Of a DNA stretch of 64,000 nt, positions 60,775 to 64,000 are shown one piece after another; the stretch's first letter is position 1; each line of letters opens with the position of its first letter. The notes under the pieces are model-generated. The model ran no database searches and was not told the DNA's origin. It was given only the letters and a program-made list of their open reading frames with translations. This DNA comes from Phlegmacium glaucopus (lineage: Eukaryota; Basidiomycota; Agaricomycetes; Agaricales; Cortinariaceae): positions 146,142 to 210,141 of the forward strand of contig MU130626.1 in assembly GCA_015039465.1 (NCBI GenBank), given 5' to 3'. The position numbers and the translations under genes were made by a program.

Positions 60775-61774
60775 TCATTCTTCCATACGGCTGTCATCGT
60801 CCTGCTCGTCGAGATCTCCTGCATGTTGCCGACTGACTAGCGTGTCAAGTCTATCCTTGGCTACACCAACAGCATGCAGCGCACTCCTCAAATCCTCCCC
60901 ACTTCCAATTTCCAGAGCTGATTTCTCAACTTTATCCACCGCACGCTCTCCTGCGTCACCTTTCTGAAGCAGTCGACTCACTGCCCAGTTCATATAACCT
61001 GATTTGCTGGTCTCCCATTGTCGTTTGCCAGGTTCGGTGAGATCTACTGAGGCAAACGAGGGCTCTATGGGTGGGAGCGAAGAGAGAGTTTCGTACATGG
61101 CGAGATATTTGGATGGTAATGTATCATCTAGAATGCATGCATCTGGACCTGAGAGTGCTGCAAGACCGGATAAACGCGTTTCAGCGCGTTTAAGCTGCCG
61201 AGTTGCGGTGTGTACGGATCGTGATAGCAGACGATTTCGTCTCCGTTGCTAAAAGAACACTGGTTAGACGCGTGAAAATCTAGTATGAAATAAGGGGAGT
61301 CAAAAAAAATGAAATAGAACGAACGCTATCCAGCTGTTTTCTAAGCTGTTCAACTTCATCCATAAGTTCTTGTTCCTTTTCCACTGTCGACGTAAGGTCC
61401 AATCCTTCTTGGTGGGGAAGTATAACTGGCAGGTCCGACGGAATCATAAATATATTCCGCAAACACCATGCCTCGAAGAAATCGAACGCAATATCCGTGT
61501 GGTATTCCAAAAGCGTCTGAAAAGCAACTAAACCCTGTTCAACTTCGTGCATCGTAGCATCTTTTCCAAGCGATGACGGTGTTCTAGCAAGCCTTTCGTC
61601 AGCCCATTTCTGTAGAAATTCTTCCATGCCGTTTACTCCATCTTGAACTGCGTTATTCGCGGTGTTGATGATGTCGTCAAGAAGTAGTTGTGGCGAGAAT
61701 CCCAGCGCTTCACATATTAGCAGTGGGTGCGTCGTTTGTGTCACCGTCGCATTGTCAGGTAAATTGGGCGGCAT
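60775..61774 (-). CDS. MIS12: kinetochore protein Mis12/Mtw1
   Basis: Subunit of the MIND complex linking inner and outer kinetochore. Two exons (61774-61325 and 61248-60775, phase 0, 76-nt intron) give 307 residues. The start MPPNLPDNATVTQTTHPLLI is preferred because family proteins begin shortly before the helix LICEALGFSPQLLLDDIINT; upstream in-frame ATGs (61,834, 61,894) are possible. Then AVQDGVNGMEEFLQKWADER and DIAFDFFEAWCLRNIFMIPS. A coiled coil crosses the intron (VEKEQELMDEVEQLRKQLDS, RRNRLLSRSVHTATRQLKRA), followed by a C-terminal segment YMNWAVSRLLQKGDAGERAV. Confidence 0.88.
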
Positions 61775-62534
61775 AGTAAGGCATTCAAAATTCCCACGAT
61801 TTCGAATCCACTCTTGCATCGGAGTTTTAAACATAGCCATCAAAATCTTGGACGCTGGTTTACACAGGAAAAAACCACTCACTTTTCTCCTCAAATAATT
61901 TCCTTATAAATAAACTATTTCAATGTAGCTCTAGGTAAAACGTGTTTGGAAGTGACAAAATGTTATAGAAATAAGTAACTCAGTCTCAGAATATAATACT
62001 GGATATACTGTACCATTTCGATCAATTCGGCCGGAGACACACAGTGGACGGAATTTTATTTCCGGCCACCAGGGGGATCGGGGACAATTACTGAAAAGTC
62101 AGCCAGGGTCAAATTCGGCCAGGGTCATATTCGGCCAGTCGGAAATAATACAAACCGTACGCCGTTCCGATATTTCAAATTTCTCCATTCTTTGCGTTCA
62201 TTATTTCCTTATATTCTTTTGTCTTTCACAATTAACTATTTTCGTTATATCACATGAAGCCGTTACTCTCGGGTACTCGCCCATACCCTCGAGTATATAT
62301 TTCTTTCGCCTTTCATTGGTGGTGGGCAATGCCTGTTACGGATTTGGCAGCGTTACGTCACGTCACACTTCCAAATGCGTGACAAAGTGTGAAACACTTG
62401 AAACATAGCTTACTCACTGAGTTCTGCTCTGTTTTGGGTGATCTTTTTTGTATTATAAATGTATTATAGCATCATATGAACATGTAGTGAATTGTATTTA
62501 TCATAAAAAATGGTAATTATATGGTAAAATTAGC
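61775..62534. other. intergenic
   Basis: Holds the MIS12 5' region. At 62,097-62,143 there is a short GCCAGGGTCAAATTCGGCCAGGGTCATATTCGGCC-type tandem motif (given loosely; two to three 15-17 bp units). No gene recognised. Confidence 0.5.
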
Positions 62535-64000
62535 TCAATTGTCTGATTCATCATCTTCTGACTCCCAAGCAAAGTCTTCCCCAGTATCATCTTCTATCTC
62601 CATTGTAGGAGCCCACTCCCCTTGCCTGTATAATTGAATTGAATCCATCAGGGCTTTTCTAATGTCATCCACCTTGGTACTTGTATTTATTTTCTTCAGA
62701 TTTGGTGCTCCAGCAAGCTTGAATATTTTCAATTGCTTCTTCAGAGCTAGGCCTTTCAAATCTGCAAAAGTGATTCTTTTGAGGTTGATTTTGACTTCAG
62801 CTGCCCATTCTTCATCCTTCTGCCTTCTCTCTTTAGTTTTGACCCTGGTGGCTGCTTGTTGTTTAGCATGGGCTTCATTATGATCCACATACTCCAGCTT
62901 CTTTTCCCTTTCATCTCCTTTGATTTCACATGCCTCACTGCGCAAGAATGAATGGTCTTCCTTTTCTGTGAATTTTGCCTTCATAAATGCTTCTGTATCA
63001 TTCCAGAAGAACATAGATAAAGCATTATAACCTTGCTGAGTCAGTTGAGGTTGGCGGCGGAGTAGAACACAGAATGATCCAAGAGCACCTTCATTGACAT
63101 CATTTGTAGCTGGCATCCATGCAAGTTCTCTCTCTTCCACAGTTGCCTCATCAATTAAACCACCAGGTGCAAATTCAGAAGTAAACCGTTTCCAAGTTTC
63201 AGATGCTCCTTTAAAAAATGAAACCAATAGAGGCTCCAGGTAGGGAAGTTCTGGTGACATTTTTTGAATGGCATTGACAATTTCTGGAGAATTCCAGTCC
63301 ATTCCATCCAAGGAGCCCATTTCATAAGATGCATTTGGTCCAAGAAGAAATTTAGGATCACCAATGATGCGTTGCATATGATTTTGAACCCTTTGATGAA
63401 ATGGACCAAGATTGAGCATATTTTCTTGTTTTTCTCCAGTTGCACGTACAACCTTCATATAAGGATGTGTAACCGCCTGAGCATATAAAGCTAAAACTGC
63501 CATTTCAGTCTTAGTTGCTGTACAATGGAGGGCATTCCATAGATTCTGTTCCATATGGTTAAATTTTCCACTCTGCTTGACATCACAGATGTATTTCAAG
63601 AATTCAATAAACTGTGGAAGATGAAGCAATAAAGCAGCAGCTGCATTGCAATGTGACTGGAACCTGGTATTTGATGTATCAGGAAATGTAAATTGAGAAC
63701 CAACATTCTTTTCCCACCACCATCGGAATACATTATGATGGCCAACTTTGTCATTTTTATGATTAAAAATTGCTCCAGCTAGCTGTGTGGCTTTAATACC
63801 CCCTCTGTCAGTCATTTCAAATGCACACTCTTGAGCAGAAGTGACTACATCATCTCCAGGCCCCACCTCCTTGAGAACAGCTGGATTGTCTCTATTAGCC
63901 AAGAGGATAGGTGGATCAATGTCATTCTCTTCCCACCATTTCTTCATAGTACCATATCCTCCTCGAACAGTGTTTAGATCCTTGTGGCATCCACAACCAT
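62535..64000 (-). CDS. multicopy-type agaricomycete protein, unknown function (5' end outside window)
   Basis: An open frame of at least 487 residues running off the right edge; the codons before the ATG at 63,947 are open and read GCGCHKDLNTVRGGYGT, so translation probably starts further right. Blocks: GGIKATQLAGAIFNHKND, WNALHCTATKTEMAVLALYA, ASYEMGSLDGMDWNSPEIVN, GGLIDEATVEERELAWMPAT and NDVNEGALGSFCVLLRRQPQ. A Lys/Arg-rich helix (RVKTKERRQKDEEWAAEVKI) and an acidic C-terminus ending EDFAWESEDDESDN follow. I know this pattern from many lineage-expanded agaricomycete proteins, possibly transposon-derived, but have no function for it. Confidence 0.75.
   Translation of the reverse strand, partial: GCGCHKDLNTVRGGYGTMKKWWEENDIDPPILLANRDNPAVLKEVGPGDDVVTSAQECAFEMTDRGGIKATQLAGAIFNHKNDKVGHHNVFRWWWEKNVGSQFTFPDTSNTRFQSHCNAAAALLLHLPQFIEFLKYICDVKQSGKFNHMEQNLWNALHCTATKTEMAVLALYAQAVTHPYMKVVRATGEKQENMLNLGPFHQRVQNHMQRIIGDPKFLLGPNASYEMGSLDGMDWNSPEIVNAIQKMSPELPYLEPLLVSFFKGASETWKRFTSEFAPGGLIDEATVEERELAWMPATNDVNEGALGSFCVLLRRQPQLTQQGYNALSMFFWNDTEAFMKAKFTEKEDHSFLRSEACEIKGDEREKKLEYVDHNEAHAKQQAATRVKTKERRQKDEEWAAEVKINLKRITFADLKGLALKKQLKIFKLAGAPNLKKINTSTKVDDIRKALMDSIQLYRQGEWAPTMEIEDDTGEDFAWESEDDESDN

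Overview
The window is filamentous-fungal nuclear DNA, most likely from an Agaricomycete (mushroom-forming basidiomycete). Genes carry many 45-75 nt GT..AG introns. The gene set includes a basidiomycete-type terpene synthase, a large F-box/LRR protein, an NB-ARC/TPR NLR-like protein, KDZ-associated cysteine-cluster sequence and a Harbinger-type transposon. I do not name a species.

Left arm (1-15,000), gene-rich: the 3' part of a GH1 beta-glucosidase (with a 100-N gap), a small conserved protein, the decapping cofactor DCP1, a sesquiterpene-synthase-like enzyme, an F-box/LRR protein, a GDSL esterase and the origin-recognition subunit ORC2.

Middle (15,000-49,200), a nest of mobile DNA: a MITE-like element with telomere-like repeats; a decayed DIRS-like reverse transcriptase hit by a small MITE and then by a 7.8-kb Ty3/Gypsy chromovirus with two LTRs; three normal copies of a ~1-1.35 kb interspersed repeat, called X here; tRNA-headed SINE-like elements with TTCCAA-rich bodies; a 708-bp near-perfect palindrome; a KDZ-associated CxC gene split by a solo LTR; a 5-kb Harbinger transposon with both expected genes, itself split by a hAT-type MITE; and a second decayed DIRS-like copy. 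Most of the in-frame nonsense codons I could place read as CGA-to-TGA changes, which fits CpG deamination.

The strangest object is at about 34,967-39,237. This 4.27-kb block matches repeat X and a spliced gene only when it is complemented without being reversed. DNA polarity forbids that, so it is most likely a contig complemented but not reversed during assembly. All ordinary six-frame ORFs there are meaningless.

Right arm (49,200-64,000), gene-rich again: an NLR-like NB-ARC/TPR gene with a one-base frameshift, a HAM1-like lipid-binding-domain protein, the splicing factor PRP3 divergent from mitochondrial ribosomal protein uL16m, the kinetochore protein MIS12, and a multicopy-type agaricomycete protein running off the right edge. 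A 54-nt stretch of the DCP1 gene is nearly identical to the Walker-B-proximal part of the NLR gene 46 kb away.
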